Of a DNA stretch of 64,000 nucleotides, positions 52,091 to 60,236 are shown in pieces. The notes under the pieces were generated by a model, which did no database searches, was not told the DNA's origin, and saw only the letters and a program-made list of their open reading frames with translations. Each line of letters begins with the position of its first letter. Within the stretch, counting starts at the first letter, position 1. The stretch comes from an uncultured Anaerolineae bacterium (lineage in GTDB: Bacteria > Chloroflexota > Anaerolineae > Aggregatilineales > Phototrophicaceae), in assembly GCA_938022205.1 (NCBI GenBank), contig CALIEB010000004.1, positions 1 through 64,000 of the forward strand. The letters are read 5' to 3'. A program made the translations under genes and the position numbers.

Positions 52091-52239
52091 GGTTGTCCTT
52101 TGTCCTATGGCACAAAACAAACTTGCGCGTATCGTATAAAAAAACGCGGCAAAAAACAGTGGGGAGTTTGCCGTGCGCCACTTGTCGCGCGGCGGTCGCC
52201 TTTGCTAGTATAGGCGGCAAAGGAGCAAGCACCCACCCG

Positions 52240-53433
52240 ATGACCAGCACAGACCAGCCCGAAACGCCGTCTAAGCCCGCGCGCCGCCGCGCCCTTGACA
52301 TCGCCGCCTTTGGCGTGATTGTCGCCGCCTTCGCGCTTATGCTGCTGCTGGCGGAAAGCACCAACCCGCGCCGCTTGGGCTTAAGTGTTGCCTACCTTGC
52401 GCCTGCTTATGGCGGCGTGCAAAATGTCTGGGTTGCCCCTGTGAACGCCCCGCAAGAGGCGCGCCAAGTGACCTTCGCCGCGTACGGCGTGTACGATTTT
52501 GGCGTGAGCGCGGACGGGCGTTTTATCGCCTACGCCGAACGCCAAGAGCCGAGCGGGCTGCACGAGCTTAAGCTGCTCAACATGGAGACGCGGCAAATCA
52601 CCCAGCTCACCCAATGTGAGCGCGACGAGGCGGACTGTCGCACGCCGCGCTTTCGCCCCAACGGTGACGTGCTGGCATACGAGCGCGTTAACACCAACCT
52701 TTCGCTCAACCGCAGCGGCATGAACGTCGGCATGGGGGCTATTCGCATCTGGCTGCTGGACATGACCGACCCCGCCTACTACACGCGCCCGCTGGCGGAA
52801 GATTCACAGTTTGTCGGACACTCGCCCGAGTGGTCGGTGGACGGCAGCACGCTGGTATTTTACGCCTCTGACCTCGCCAACCCGGGCATCATGGTCTACA
52901 ACTTCGCGCCGCGTGAAGGCGAGCGCACGCTCAAGTTTATCCCCAGCCAATACGGCACGACGGGCACGCTCTCGCCCAACGGGCAGCAGCTAGTGTTTCC
53001 GGATTTAACGCGCCGCGACGACGGCAGCATCTACACCTACTTGCGTTTGGCGGACTTAGGCGCGCTGTCGTTCGGTGACTTGACCAACCCCGCCGACCCC
53101 ATCGACGATACGACGGCGAAATTTCACCCCAACGGACAGCAAATTGTCCTTGAACGCCGCTACACGGACGACCGCTACACGCGCGGCTATCAGCTCTACA
53201 TGCTCGATGTCGCTAGCCGCGAGGTGACTCCACTGCTGGTGGATGACCGCTACACACACGGCTTCTTTGCCTTTAACGCGGTGGGCGATTGGCTGGTGCT
53301 GCAGCGGTTTCCGCTCGGCGGGCAGGCCGACACCTCGCCGGAGATTTGGGCGTACCATTTGCCCAGCCAACGCCTGCAGCTGGTGGCGACTAACGCCTTT
53401 CACCCGCGCTGGTTGATAGGCGAGGAAGGCTAG
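52240..53433 (+). CDS. Membrane-anchored TolB-like propeller protein
   Basis: The 397-residue protein starts with a polar segment (TSTDQPETPSKPARRRA), has one membrane helix (LDIAAFGVIVAAFALMLLLA) and then an extracytoplasmic domain with repeated TolB/WD40-like blades: VYDFGVSADGRFIAYAERQ, CRTPRFRPNGDVLAYERV, HSPEWSVDGSTLVFYAS, GTLSPNGQQLVFPDL and KFHPNGQQIVLERRY. Three propellers of this style occur in the window, each in a different context. Function is probably binding of a partner; no enzyme motif. It converges with the ArsP-like permease gene, overlapping by the bases of the shared stop region. Confidence 0.8.
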   Translation: MTSTDQPETPSKPARRRALDIAAFGVIVAAFALMLLLAESTNPRRLGLSVAYLAPAYGGVQNVWVAPVNAPQEARQVTFAAYGVYDFGVSADGRFIAYAERQEPSGLHELKLLNMETRQITQLTQCERDEADCRTPRFRPNGDVLAYERVNTNLSLNRSGMNVGMGAIRIWLLDMTDPAYYTRPLAEDSQFVGHSPEWSVDGSTLVFYASDLANPGIMVYNFAPREGERTLKFIPSQYGTTGTLSPNGQQLVFPDLTRRDDGSIYTYLRLADLGALSFGDLTNPADPIDDTTAKFHPNGQQIVLERRYTDDRYTRGYQLYMLDVASREVTPLLVDDRYTHGFFAFNAVGDWLVLQRFPLGGQADTSPEIWAYHLPSQRLQLVATNAFHPRWLIGEEG

Positions 53434-54464
53434 CGCGCCAGCCAGACGTTGACCAGCACGCCCGCCAGCGCGTTGAGCGCGAACGGCACCGCGACGAGAT
53501 ACACCACCGTGCGCCGCTTGAACACGCCCAAGAACAGCAGCGTGCTTTTCACGTCGACCATCGGACCGAACGACAGGAACGCCAAAATCGCGCCCGTCGT
53601 GAAGGTGTTGACGAACGCTAGCGCGAGGAAGCTGTCGACGGTGCTGCACACGCTGAGGATGAAGGCGAAGGCTTGCATCGCTAGCACGCTGCCGACCTGT
53701 CCGCTGCCGATGCGCAGCAGTGTCTCTTGGGGGATGAAGGTTTGCATGCCCGCCGCCAGCAAGCAGCCAATGACCAAGTATCGCCCAATTTCGAAAAACT
53801 CGCTGGTGGCGACGGTGAGCGTCTGTGTGAAGCCGCTGCGCCATGTAGCACGCGGCGGCGGCGGTGCGGCGTTAGGAACATAGCACGCGGTCGGCAGCAG
53901 CACGTCCTCATCGCGTGCGGTCAGGGCGAACATCAGCCCGACGCTGATGGCGACCAGCGCGGTGATGACGAAGCGTCCGACAAAGATAACCCCCCAGCCA
54001 AAGGCGATGAACGTGCTGGCGAAGACGATGGGGTTCATGAACGGCGCAGCCAGCAAGAACGTGATGCCCACCGACGCGGGCAGCCCCTTCGTGAACAGCC
54101 GCCGCGCTACCGGCACCACGCCGCACTCGCAGACCGGGAACACCAAGCCCAAGAACGCGCCCAAACCGGTGGCGAGGTAGCGATTGCGCGGCATGACGCG
54201 CATCAGGTCGTCGTGGCGCACGAACGCCTCAATGAGGCCCGACGTGAACGTTCCCATCAGCAAGAACGGCACTGCCTCAATGTAGATGCCCAAGAAGCGC
54301 GTGCTAAACAGACCCACGACCGTGAAGAAGTCCAACCCAGTGTTGAGCGTGCCGTAGAGCAGGGCAGCCGCGACGAACACGACCACGCCCACCCATAGCA
54401 GTGGGCGCACTGTCACGCGCAGCGGTTGGCTGTCGCTTGGTGAGTGCGATGTGCTAAGATGCAT
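53430..54464 (-). CDS. ArsP/DUF318-family permease
   Basis: The 344-residue protein has about eight membrane segments in two similar halves. The family marker VFPVCECGVVPVARRLFTKGLP is present (CECG pair), with AAPFMNPIVFASTFIAFG, and the second half repeats the pattern with SVCSTVDSFLALAF and LSFGPMVDVKSTLLFLGVFKRR. Some relatives (ArsP) export organoarsenicals, but most of the family is uncharacterised, so the substrate is open. The ATG at 54464 lies 3 bases after the upstream carbamoylase stop and follows GAGGA. An extension to 54554 reads through the carbamoylase gene and is rejected. Confidence 0.88.
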   Translation of the reverse strand: MHLSTSHSPSDSQPLRVTVRPLLWVGVVVFVAAALLYGTLNTGLDFFTVVGLFSTRFLGIYIEAVPFLLMGTFTSGLIEAFVRHDDLMRVMPRNRYLATGLGAFLGLVFPVCECGVVPVARRLFTKGLPASVGITFLLAAPFMNPIVFASTFIAFGWGVIFVGRFVITALVAISVGLMFALTARDEDVLLPTACYVPNAAPPPPRATWRSGFTQTLTVATSEFFEIGRYLVIGCLLAAGMQTFIPQETLLRIGSGQVGSVLAMQAFAFILSVCSTVDSFLALAFVNTFTTGAILAFLSFGPMVDVKSTLLFLGVFKRRTVVYLVAVPFALNALAGVLVNVWLAR

Positions 54465-54466
54465 GG

Positions 54467-55726
54467 CTAGTCCTCTGCGACGGGCGCATCGTTGTTGGCA
54501 ATCGCAAGAATGGTGTGTAGCAGCACGTTCGCGCCTTGTTCGACGTGTCGCCACTCGGTGTATTCGCGGGGATTCATGCTGATGCCGTTGCAGGGGATAA
54601 AAATCATCGTGGTGGGGGTAAAGTGGGCAAGAAGCTGCGCGTCATGTCCGGCAAGGCTGATGAGGCGCATGTGCGAAAGTTCTAGCCGCTCACAGACGCG
54701 CTCGACGTGCCGACACATCGCCTCCGACATGATGGCGACCGGACGATGCAGGACACGCTCGCTGCGCACGCGCAGGCGGTAGCGTTCTGCCATATGCATC
54801 GCCAGCTCTATCAGCCGCTGCTCCATCGCCATCAGCGTGTCATCGTCGCTGTGGCGTGCCTCCAGCGCAAGCGAGACCTGCGCCGGCACGATGGTGAAGT
54901 TGCCGGGCGCAACTTGCACGTCACCACAGTTCACCGTGCCACCCGCAAAGGCCTCAGGCAGCGTGTGCAGCGCGGTGATATAGGCGGCAGCTCCCTGCAG
55001 TGCGTCGCGCTTGCGGTCGGCGTTAGTGGCGGCGTGTACCGCCTCACCGTAAAAGGTGACACGATAGCTGATGCGCCCCATGATGTGCGTCACAACGCCG
55101 ATGTCGGTGCTGCTGCGCATGAGGCGGTCGCTTTGTTCGATGTGTAGCTCTAGGTAGCCTTTGACCGTCTTGGGGTCACGCGCCGCCTTGAAGACCTGCT
55201 CGGGCGATAAGCCAGCGCGCCACAGCGCGGCGCGGAAGGGCGCGTTGTCCTGTACGCTGTCGTTAATGTGTTCGGGACGCAGCATCCCCGTGAGCGCGGT
55301 GCTGCCAAAGAGCGATTGCCACGTGCCTTCCTCGTCGGTGAAGCTGATGACTTCAAGGTGGAACGGCAGCGCGATGCCCGCCTCTTTCAACGTCTGCAAG
55401 CACTCCAAGCCCGCCAGTACGCCGACCGAGCCGTCATACTTGCCGCCGTTGTTGCACGTGTCAAGGTGCGAGCCAATGAGCAGCGTCGGCGCGTTGTGGT
55501 CGGCGCAGGGATACACCGCGCTCAGGTTGCCCGCCTCGTCGTCGCGCAGCAGCAGTCCCAGCTCATCGATGCGATTGGCGAACCACGCACGCGCCTGCAA
55601 GTCTTCCAGCGAGAGGGCGATGCGGCTTACCCCCCCGCCAAGCGTCGCGCCAATTTCCGCAAGCGCGTTAAAGTTCGTTTTAAGGCGTTGACTGTTGATA
55701 CAGAGCTGCGCAGTGACCATGTGCAT
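54467..55726 (-). CDS. M20-family Zn amidase: N-carbamoyl-amino-acid hydrolase or allantoate amidohydrolase
   Basis: The 419-residue protein is a dinuclear metal hydrolase of the HyuC/AllC group. Metal-site motifs are LIGSHLDTCNNGGKYDGSVGVLAG (His and Asp), FTDEEGTWQSLFGS (Glu pair) and LELHIEQSD, with a C-terminal histidine in ISLAGHDAQL and FIPCNGISMNPREYTEW. The N-terminus is less typical. These enzymes open carbamoyl or ureido groups in pyrimidine, hydantoin or purine breakdown. No hydantoinase or allantoinase gene is adjacent. Two ATGs (55726 and 55720) are possible, and neither has a clear ribosome site. It is followed by an ArsP-like permease. Confidence 0.9.
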   Translation of the reverse strand: MHMVTAQLCINSQRLKTNFNALAEIGATLGGGVSRIALSLEDLQARAWFANRIDELGLLLRDDEAGNLSAVYPCADHNAPTLLIGSHLDTCNNGGKYDGSVGVLAGLECLQTLKEAGIALPFHLEVISFTDEEGTWQSLFGSTALTGMLRPEHINDSVQDNAPFRAALWRAGLSPEQVFKAARDPKTVKGYLELHIEQSDRLMRSSTDIGVVTHIMGRISYRVTFYGEAVHAATNADRKRDALQGAAAYITALHTLPEAFAGGTVNCGDVQVAPGNFTIVPAQVSLALEARHSDDDTLMAMEQRLIELAMHMAERYRLRVRSERVLHRPVAIMSEAMCRHVERVCERLELSHMRLISLAGHDAQLLAHFTPTTMIFIPCNGISMNPREYTEWRHVEQGANVLLHTILAIANNDAPVAED

Positions 55727-56095
55727 GCTTAAACACCCATCAAGCTATTGGTGGAGAGCGATAACTATTTATTATAACAGCTCGTTACAAGCACACAATA
55801 TTTTCTTAACACAAGTTTTGCTCTCTCAGTCAGTGCGGCAAGAGAGCGTTTCTGCGCAATAGCCCTGAGATGCCCTGTCCATCACTAACAAATGGTGTTC
55901 TAATGTGGTAGAGTAGGTGCGGCGCGTTCCACATGCGTTTTTTGCGCTTTATTGAAGGCAGCGTAAGCGAGCGATGAACGTGTTGCCTTTGTAGCCGCGC
56001 TTTCAAAGCAAATAATTGTGGTGGGGGATTCAGCATCAGCAAGGCGAGGCAGCGGCTGGGATGGCCGCGCTCGTTAATCAGAGAGAGTGTGCCGC
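55727..56095. other. Intergenic region without recognisable gene
   Basis: This 369-base region lies between divergent genes. It includes an AT-rich part (55755-55815), a 7-bp inverted repeat GCTCTCT/AGAGAGC (55820-55847), and a looser AAGGCA/TGCCTT pair near 55960-55995. No convincing promoter pair or protein-like frame was seen. Confidence 0.5.
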
Positions 56096-57226
56096 ATGGC
56101 GAAGCTGTTGTATGTGGTGAACATCCCGCGTTTTTTTATCACGCACCGCCTGCCGCTGGCACTAGCAGCACAGCGTGCGGGCTATGAAGTGCATGTTGCC
56201 ACTAGCGACGCAGACACGGAGAACGTGGCAGCAATTAAGGCTGCGGGACTACCCTATCACCCGCTGCCGCTCAGCCAGCACGGCACGCATCCCTTGCAAG
56301 AGTGGCGCACGCTAATGGCGTTGTGGGAGCTGTACATCCGTCTGAAGCCCGAGCTGGTGCATCACGTCAGCATCAAGCCGGTGCTGTACGGCGGGCTGGT
56401 CGCGCCGCTGTCGCCGGTGCGCGGCGTGGTGCATGCCCTCAGCGGCTTGGGCTACTTGTTCACCGACGAAGGGGCGAAGGCGCGGGTGCTGCGCGTGCTG
56501 CTGGCACCGTTGCTGCGGCTGGCGTTGGACGGCAGGCGCAAGCGCGTCATCTTCCAAAACTTTGACGACCGCGCGCTCTTGGTCAAACGTCGCCTCGTAC
56601 ATTTTGGCAACACGGTACTCATACGTGGCAGTGGCGTGGATACCGCCGTGTTCGCGCCTACGCCCTATCCCCACGACACGCCGCCGCTGGTGCTGTTCGC
56701 TGGTCGGCTGCTTTGGCAAAAAGGCGTGCGTGAGTTCGTCGAGGCGGCGCGGTTGCTGCGTGGGCGCGCGCGCTTCGTCATCGTCGGCTATCCCGAACCG
56801 ACCAGCCCCTACGCCGTGCCGCTAGAAACGCTGCAGGCGTGGGATGCGGCGGGCGACATCGCATGGTGGGGCAAGCGCGACGATATGCCCGCCGTGCTAG
56901 CACAAGCCAGCGTCGTGTGCCTGCCGTCAACGTATGGCGAAGGCGTGCCAAAAATCCTCATCGAGGCGGCGGCGTGCGCCCGCCCGCTGGTGGCGACCGA
57001 CGTGGCGGGCTGCCGTGAGATTGTCCATGACGACGTGAACGGCTTGCTCGTGCCGCCGCGCAACAGCGACGCGCTGGCGCAAGCGATAGGCGCGCTGTTG
57101 GACGACCCGCCGCGTGCAGCGCGCATGGGGCAGGCGGGCAGGCGGCTGGTCGAGCAGGAGTTTGCCCTCGAGCTGGTCGTGCAGCAGACGCTGGCGGTGT
57201 ATCAGACGCTGTTAGAGCAAGCCTAG
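56096..57226 (+). CDS. GT4-family glycosyltransferase (PglA/CapM-like)
   Basis: The 376-residue protein has the features of the branch that includes PglA-like GalNAc transferases: N-terminal LLYVVNIPRFFITHRLPLALAAQRAGYEVHVAT, VHHVSIKPVLYGGLVA and VVHALSGLGYLFT, and in the donor half VLFAGRLLWQKGVREFVEAA, VVCLPSTYGEGVPKILIEAAACARPLVATDV (all in part). It probably extends a lipid-linked oligosaccharide. I chose ATG 56096, with GAGAG eight bases before it, over a GTG nine bases upstream. It is a single gene, followed by a separate promoter at 57234. Confidence 0.9.
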   Translation: MAKLLYVVNIPRFFITHRLPLALAAQRAGYEVHVATSDADTENVAAIKAAGLPYHPLPLSQHGTHPLQEWRTLMALWELYIRLKPELVHHVSIKPVLYGGLVAPLSPVRGVVHALSGLGYLFTDEGAKARVLRVLLAPLLRLALDGRRKRVIFQNFDDRALLVKRRLVHFGNTVLIRGSGVDTAVFAPTPYPHDTPPLVLFAGRLLWQKGVREFVEAARLLRGRARFVIVGYPEPTSPYAVPLETLQAWDAAGDIAWWGKRDDMPAVLAQASVVCLPSTYGEGVPKILIEAAACARPLVATDVAGCREIVHDDVNGLLVPPRNSDALAQAIGALLDDPPRAARMGQAGRRLVEQEFALELVVQQTLAVYQTLLEQA

Positions 57227-57233
57227 CAGTCAT

Positions 57234-57262
57234 TTGACAAGGGTCGTGCCGCCGACTATGAT
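57234..57262 (+). promoter_or_regulatory. Near-consensus housekeeping promoter
   Basis: TTGACA, 17 bases, TATGAT. Transcription should begin around 57269. This decides the start of the next gene: the in-frame ATG at 57280 would have its ribosome site upstream of the transcript, whereas ATG 57301 is preceded by GAGGGGG inside it. Confidence 0.85.
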
Positions 57263-57300
57263 ACAAGGAACGAACAGTTATGAAGAACGAGGGGGTTCTG

Positions 57301-58017
57301 ATGAAGCGTGGCTTTTGGATGGTGTTGTGTGTCGGGCTGTTGTTGGGCGTGGCGAGCCTCGTCAGCGCGCAAGTGGGTCCGTGCTACAACAATCCTGACG
57401 TGGGCGTGTCTAACACGAACAACTGCAACTTGCACAGCGGCAGAGGCATTGGCTTGACGCTTGAGCAAGAGTTTAAGGTGATCCGCGCGGTCGACATTTT
57501 CGAAAACGACCCCGAAAAAGTGGTTGCGGTGTGCTTGCGGGGCGACGGCGGCTTGCTGTACAGCCGTGCCGATATCCTGCCTCGCGTGGCGCATTGGGCG
57601 TGGTATTACACGACTAACGACGGCTTTGTGTGTACCAACGTCAACCGTCCGGGCGTGGTCGTGTTGATTAGCGACCGCTCGCCATTTGCTGCTGGCAATG
57701 CCATACCTGCCGCCAACCCAGCGGGTAGCGCGGGCGGTGCCGCCGCCGCGCCTACGCCTTCGGCAGCGGCAGCGGCAGCCGCCTTCGACAGCGGCGCGCG
57801 GATTGAGCTGACCAACTGCAACGTGGTGACGCGCGCTATCCTCAACTTCCGCGACGCGCCTTCGCTTAACAGCAACGTCAAGGATTTAATTCCGTATCGC
57901 CTGATTTTGCGCGCCATTGCGCGGCAAGGCAACTGGTTTAACGTGATTTATGGCAGCGATAACGGCTGGGTTTCGGCAAACCTTGTCAACACGCGCGGCA
58001 GCTGCGGCGGAAGATAG
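57301..58017 (+). CDS. Secreted protein with SH3-like (SH3b) C-terminal domain
   Basis: The 238-residue protein has a signal peptide (KRGFWMVLCVGLLLGVASLV, cut near SAQ). The mature N-terminal half (about residues 24-125) is cysteine-containing and unknown (CYNNPDVGVSNTNNCNLHSG). An Ala/Pro/Gly linker follows, and the C-terminal 70 residues look like a bacterial SH3 domain (ILNFRDAPSLNSNV, ILRAIARQGNWFNVIYGSDNGWVSANLV), which binds cell-wall material in other proteins. It has its own strong promoter and terminator, so it forms a well-expressed single-gene unit. Confidence 0.8.
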   Translation: MKRGFWMVLCVGLLLGVASLVSAQVGPCYNNPDVGVSNTNNCNLHSGRGIGLTLEQEFKVIRAVDIFENDPEKVVAVCLRGDGGLLYSRADILPRVAHWAWYYTTNDGFVCTNVNRPGVVVLISDRSPFAAGNAIPAANPAGSAGGAAAAPTPSAAAAAAAFDSGARIELTNCNVVTRAILNFRDAPSLNSNVKDLIPYRLILRAIARQGNWFNVIYGSDNGWVSANLVNTRGSCGGR

Positions 58018-58045
58018 GCACGCGGTCTTTTGTTAGCCAAACAGA

Positions 58046-58080
58046 AAGGGCGTAACGACAATTTCGTTGCGCCCTTTTTT
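58046..58080 (+). terminator. Intrinsic terminator
   Basis: A 13-bp stem (aagggcgtaacga / tcgttgcgccctt, one G-T pair) with loop caatt is followed by a T tract, ending the SH3-domain gene. Confidence 0.92.
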
Positions 58081-58107
58081 GTCGTAAGCGTACATTTTAG
58101 GTATAAT
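58079..58107 (+). promoter_or_regulatory. Promoter of the methyltransferase gene
   Basis: TTGTCG, 17 bases, TATAAT, about 37 bases before the ATG at 58144. The -10 is part of TTAGGTATAAT, which recurs upstream of another gene at 48337. Confidence 0.6.
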
Positions 58108-58143
58108 ACAACTATCCATCCGCAGCATGAGGCAGGCATCACC

Positions 58144-59007
58144 ATGACCGACAACCAAGAGCGCATCAAACGTCACTACGCTACCGACGATTACTTGCGC
58201 ATTCGCCAAGAGACACACGACAAATACACCGTGCCTAACGTGAATTTCGCTGATTGGGCGTTACAGTGTTTGACGTGGCGCGGCGATGAGACAGTGCTTG
58301 ACGTGGGCTGTGGCAATGGGCTGTACTACGGCAAGCTGCTAGCACGTCATCCACATGTGTGCTACTTCGGCATAGACTACAACGCCGTGATGCTGAACAA
58401 GCACCCTGCGCCGCGTGGGCGGTTGGTGCGTGGCGATGCCACCAAGTTGCCGTTTGCGGATGGGCAGTTTGACGTGGTGATGGCCAACCACGTGCTGTTT
58501 CTCATCAGCGACATCGACAGTGCCATCCGCGAAATGCGCCGCGTGCTAAAGCCCGACGGCGTGCTGATGGCGGCGACCAACAGCGTACAGACCATGCCCG
58601 AAATGCAGGTACTCATGCGGCGTGCGATTGTGCTGCTGACGCGCAACGGTGCCGCCAACGTGCGCCCGCCCGCCAACCCCAGCGACGCTTTTGCGCTGGA
58701 GAACGGCACGCGCTTTCTCGCGCGTTATTTTTATGCGGTGGTGCGCCACGACCTGCCCAGCGCACTAGTGTTCCCCGACACGGAACCCGCGATGGCTTAC
58801 CTTGAGAGCATGCGCGACCTGCGCGAGCCGCAGCTGCCGCCTGATGTGCTGTGGGACGACGTGATGATGATTATGCGCCAGCAAATCAGCCAGCTGGTCA
58901 AGCATCTCGGCGAGCTGGTGATTAACAAGCAGTCGGGCGTGTTAATCGCCACCAACAGCGGCGGCTTTATTCGCCCTTATTTAGACAAACAAGCAAACAA
59001 AGGCTAA
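58144..59007 (+). CDS. Class I SAM-dependent methyltransferase (UbiE/type 11-like)
   Basis: The 287-residue protein has the SAM-binding fold: motif I VLDVGCGNGLYYGKLL, motif II YFGIDYNAVML, then RGDATKLPFADGQFDVVMANHVLF (quoted in part) and MRRVLKPDGVLMAAT. The C-terminal 100 residues are helical and more variable. It could methylate a quinone, lipid or small molecule; there is no clue to the substrate. The ATG at 58144 follows GAGG at ten bases and a promoter; the extension to 58030 reads through the previous terminator and is rejected. A small lipoprotein gene follows after 6 bases. Confidence 0.9.
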   Translation: MTDNQERIKRHYATDDYLRIRQETHDKYTVPNVNFADWALQCLTWRGDETVLDVGCGNGLYYGKLLARHPHVCYFGIDYNAVMLNKHPAPRGRLVRGDATKLPFADGQFDVVMANHVLFLISDIDSAIREMRRVLKPDGVLMAATNSVQTMPEMQVLMRRAIVLLTRNGAANVRPPANPSDAFALENGTRFLARYFYAVVRHDLPSALVFPDTEPAMAYLESMRDLREPQLPPDVLWDDVMMIMRQQISQLVKHLGELVINKQSGVLIATNSGGFIRPYLDKQANKG

Positions 59008-59013
59008 GGTGTG

Positions 59014-59622
59014 ATGAAAACCCTTGTGCTTGGCCTTGCTGCCCTGCTTTTGTTGGTGTTTACAGCGGCTTGCGCGCCTGCCACGCCCGCGCTCAACCCA
59101 ACCGCCACGCCTGACTACCAGCTTGTGCAGACGCACACGCACACCGATTTGCTCGGCGGCACGGTGATGCTGCGCTATCCGGCGCGTTGGACAGCGGTGT
59201 TGCGCGATGACGTGCTGCTCCTTTCTAATGACGCTGCCATAGCCGCTGACCCCACGCTAGACATGCCAGCGGGCAGCGTTGCCCTGTCGATTAGCGTTAT
59301 CCCCAGCATCTTGGCTGGCTTTAGCGTTGGCGAGGGGCAGCCTCCTACGCCCTACAACATTCTGATGAACTACGTGACCAAGTTTGTGCAAAGCGAGGCG
59401 AACCCTATTGCCTTCGCCCAGCCACAGCTGCTCACGCTGGGAGGGCAGCCCGCCGCCAGCCTTAACGGCAGCAGCGCGAGTGACGAGACGCTCATCATCG
59501 CGCGCACGCTGGCGGACGGTCGCGGCTATGCGCTGCTGGTGACGGTGGCGGACAAAGGTGAGCTGGCAAATTGGCAGGGCATGGTGACCGCTATCGCCGA
59601 CACGCTGAGCTACCAGCCGTGA
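59014..59622 (+). CDS. Small lipoprotein, PsbP-like fold
   Basis: The 202-residue protein has lipobox TAAC with Cys20 after a hydrophobic signal. A short Thr/Pro linker leads to a domain with TVMLRYPARWTAVLRDDVLLLSN and a beta-rich rest (SVALSISVIPSI, LIIARTLADGRGYALLVTV), like the PsbP/DUF1795 group and like the protein at 15245-16354. Function unknown. A GTG three bases earlier could serve as start. Cotranscribed with the methyltransferase gene. Confidence 0.7.
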   Translation: MKTLVLGLAALLLLVFTAACAPATPALNPTATPDYQLVQTHTHTDLLGGTVMLRYPARWTAVLRDDVLLLSNDAAIAADPTLDMPAGSVALSISVIPSILAGFSVGEGQPPTPYNILMNYVTKFVQSEANPIAFAQPQLLTLGGQPAASLNGSSASDETLIIARTLADGRGYALLVTVADKGELANWQGMVTAIADTLSYQP

Positions 59623-59920
59623 GGTGGCAAAAACGCGGCTTGTTACAAAACTCTAACTTTTAAGCGGCGGCAGAGTAACCCTATTTTTGTAGGCAAAACC
59701 TTGAAATTAAGACCTTTATTGTTATGTAAAATTGACTAAGAATTGTTTTTGACGATGAATATTTGGGCAATCATGGGCAGATATATCCCAAATTTATCCC
59801 AAATTCGGGGTCATAGCGGGTCATTTGTTAAGAGAGAATAAATTAGCGAGGCATGGTAAGCGTTCGCTTTTGTGTGTTCAGACCACAAAGGTTAAGAAAT
59901 TCCGCAAACGCTAAAATCAG
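59623..59920. other. AT-rich intergenic region before the dnaA promoter, possible oriC element
   Basis: The 298-base stretch is clearly more AT-rich than the window. It has an 11-bp tandem repeat TATCCCAAATT at 59784-59794 and 59795-59805, and a partial inverted copy ATTTGGG at 59761-59767. GGGTCAT occurs twice at 59808-59814 and 59818-59824. TTATCCCAA (59794-59802) differs from the DnaA box TTATCCACA at two places. I find no perfect DnaA box and no gene. Confidence 0.5.
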
Positions 59921-59949
59921 TTGAGAAATTTGCCAACATGCGTTATACT
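59921..59949 (+). promoter_or_regulatory. dnaA promoter
   Basis: TTGAGA, 17 bases, TATACT: five and four matches to the consensus hexamers at ideal spacing. The start would be near 59956, about 280 bases before the dnaA ATG. Confidence 0.7.
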
Positions 59950-59955
59950 CAAAGT

Positions 59956-60236
59956 ACTTCAGTAACCATCCCTCCGCACCCAGAGGGACAGGCACAGCGA
60001 CAGGCGGGCGACACGCCGACACCCCACGTCAGCCTAAAGCCTGAGTGGACTGTGCGAAACGGAAACAAGCAAGGCGTTTTACGCAGTCGCTTGACCTAAC
60101 ACACAACCTAATTCTGTTCAGCGTGCTTGCGTTTGTCTTGGAAAACGTAAGGCTAGGATGCACTGTCGGCTGCGAGTGTTGCTCGCGGGTTTTCTCTTAT
60201 TCGCTGTTTTTCGGGTTACTCGGAGGTGCGCGTCAT
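59956..60236 (+). promoter_or_regulatory. Long structured 5' leader of dnaA
   Basis: I can fold the leader by eye into: hairpin CCCTC/GAGGG (59970-59987); a closed three-way junction with P1 GCACAG/CTGTGC (59992-59997 with 60050-60055), P2 GGCG/CGCC (60003-60017) and P3 CCAC-TCAG/CTGA-GTGG (60024-60048); a competing hairpin of about 11 pairs (60049-60061 with 60075-60087) that would break P1; hairpin CTTGCGTTT/AAACGTAAG (60126-60151); and CTGCGAG/CTCGCGG (60170-60188) followed by GTTTTCTCTT, like a weak terminator. GGAGG and the ATG follow. An in-frame reading through this region (from 60045) lacks protein character. I match it to no known RNA class. Confidence 0.55.

Noticed and set aside
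55820..55847. GCTCTCT/AGAGAGC hairpin as a terminator
   Set aside because: The 14-base loop is large, no T-run follows, and no gene ends just upstream.
57280..57300. Start of the SH3-domain protein at 57280
   Set aside because: The predicted transcript begins near 57269, which would remove the ribosome site for that ATG; 57301 has GAGGGGG and begins a normal signal peptide.
59990..60060. c-di-GMP (GEMM) riboswitch
   Set aside because: CACAG and CCTAAA resemble parts of the GEMM consensus, but the GACGCAAAGCC core and the GAAA receptor arrangement are missing.
60045..60236. Longer dnaA starting at 60045
   Set aside because: The added 64 residues are unlike DnaA, domain I begins exactly at 60237, and GGAGG stands before that start.
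59956..60236. SRP RNA, 6S RNA or tmRNA
   Set aside because: The SRP apical sequence, the tmRNA ends and a 6S-like single long rod with central bubble are not present.
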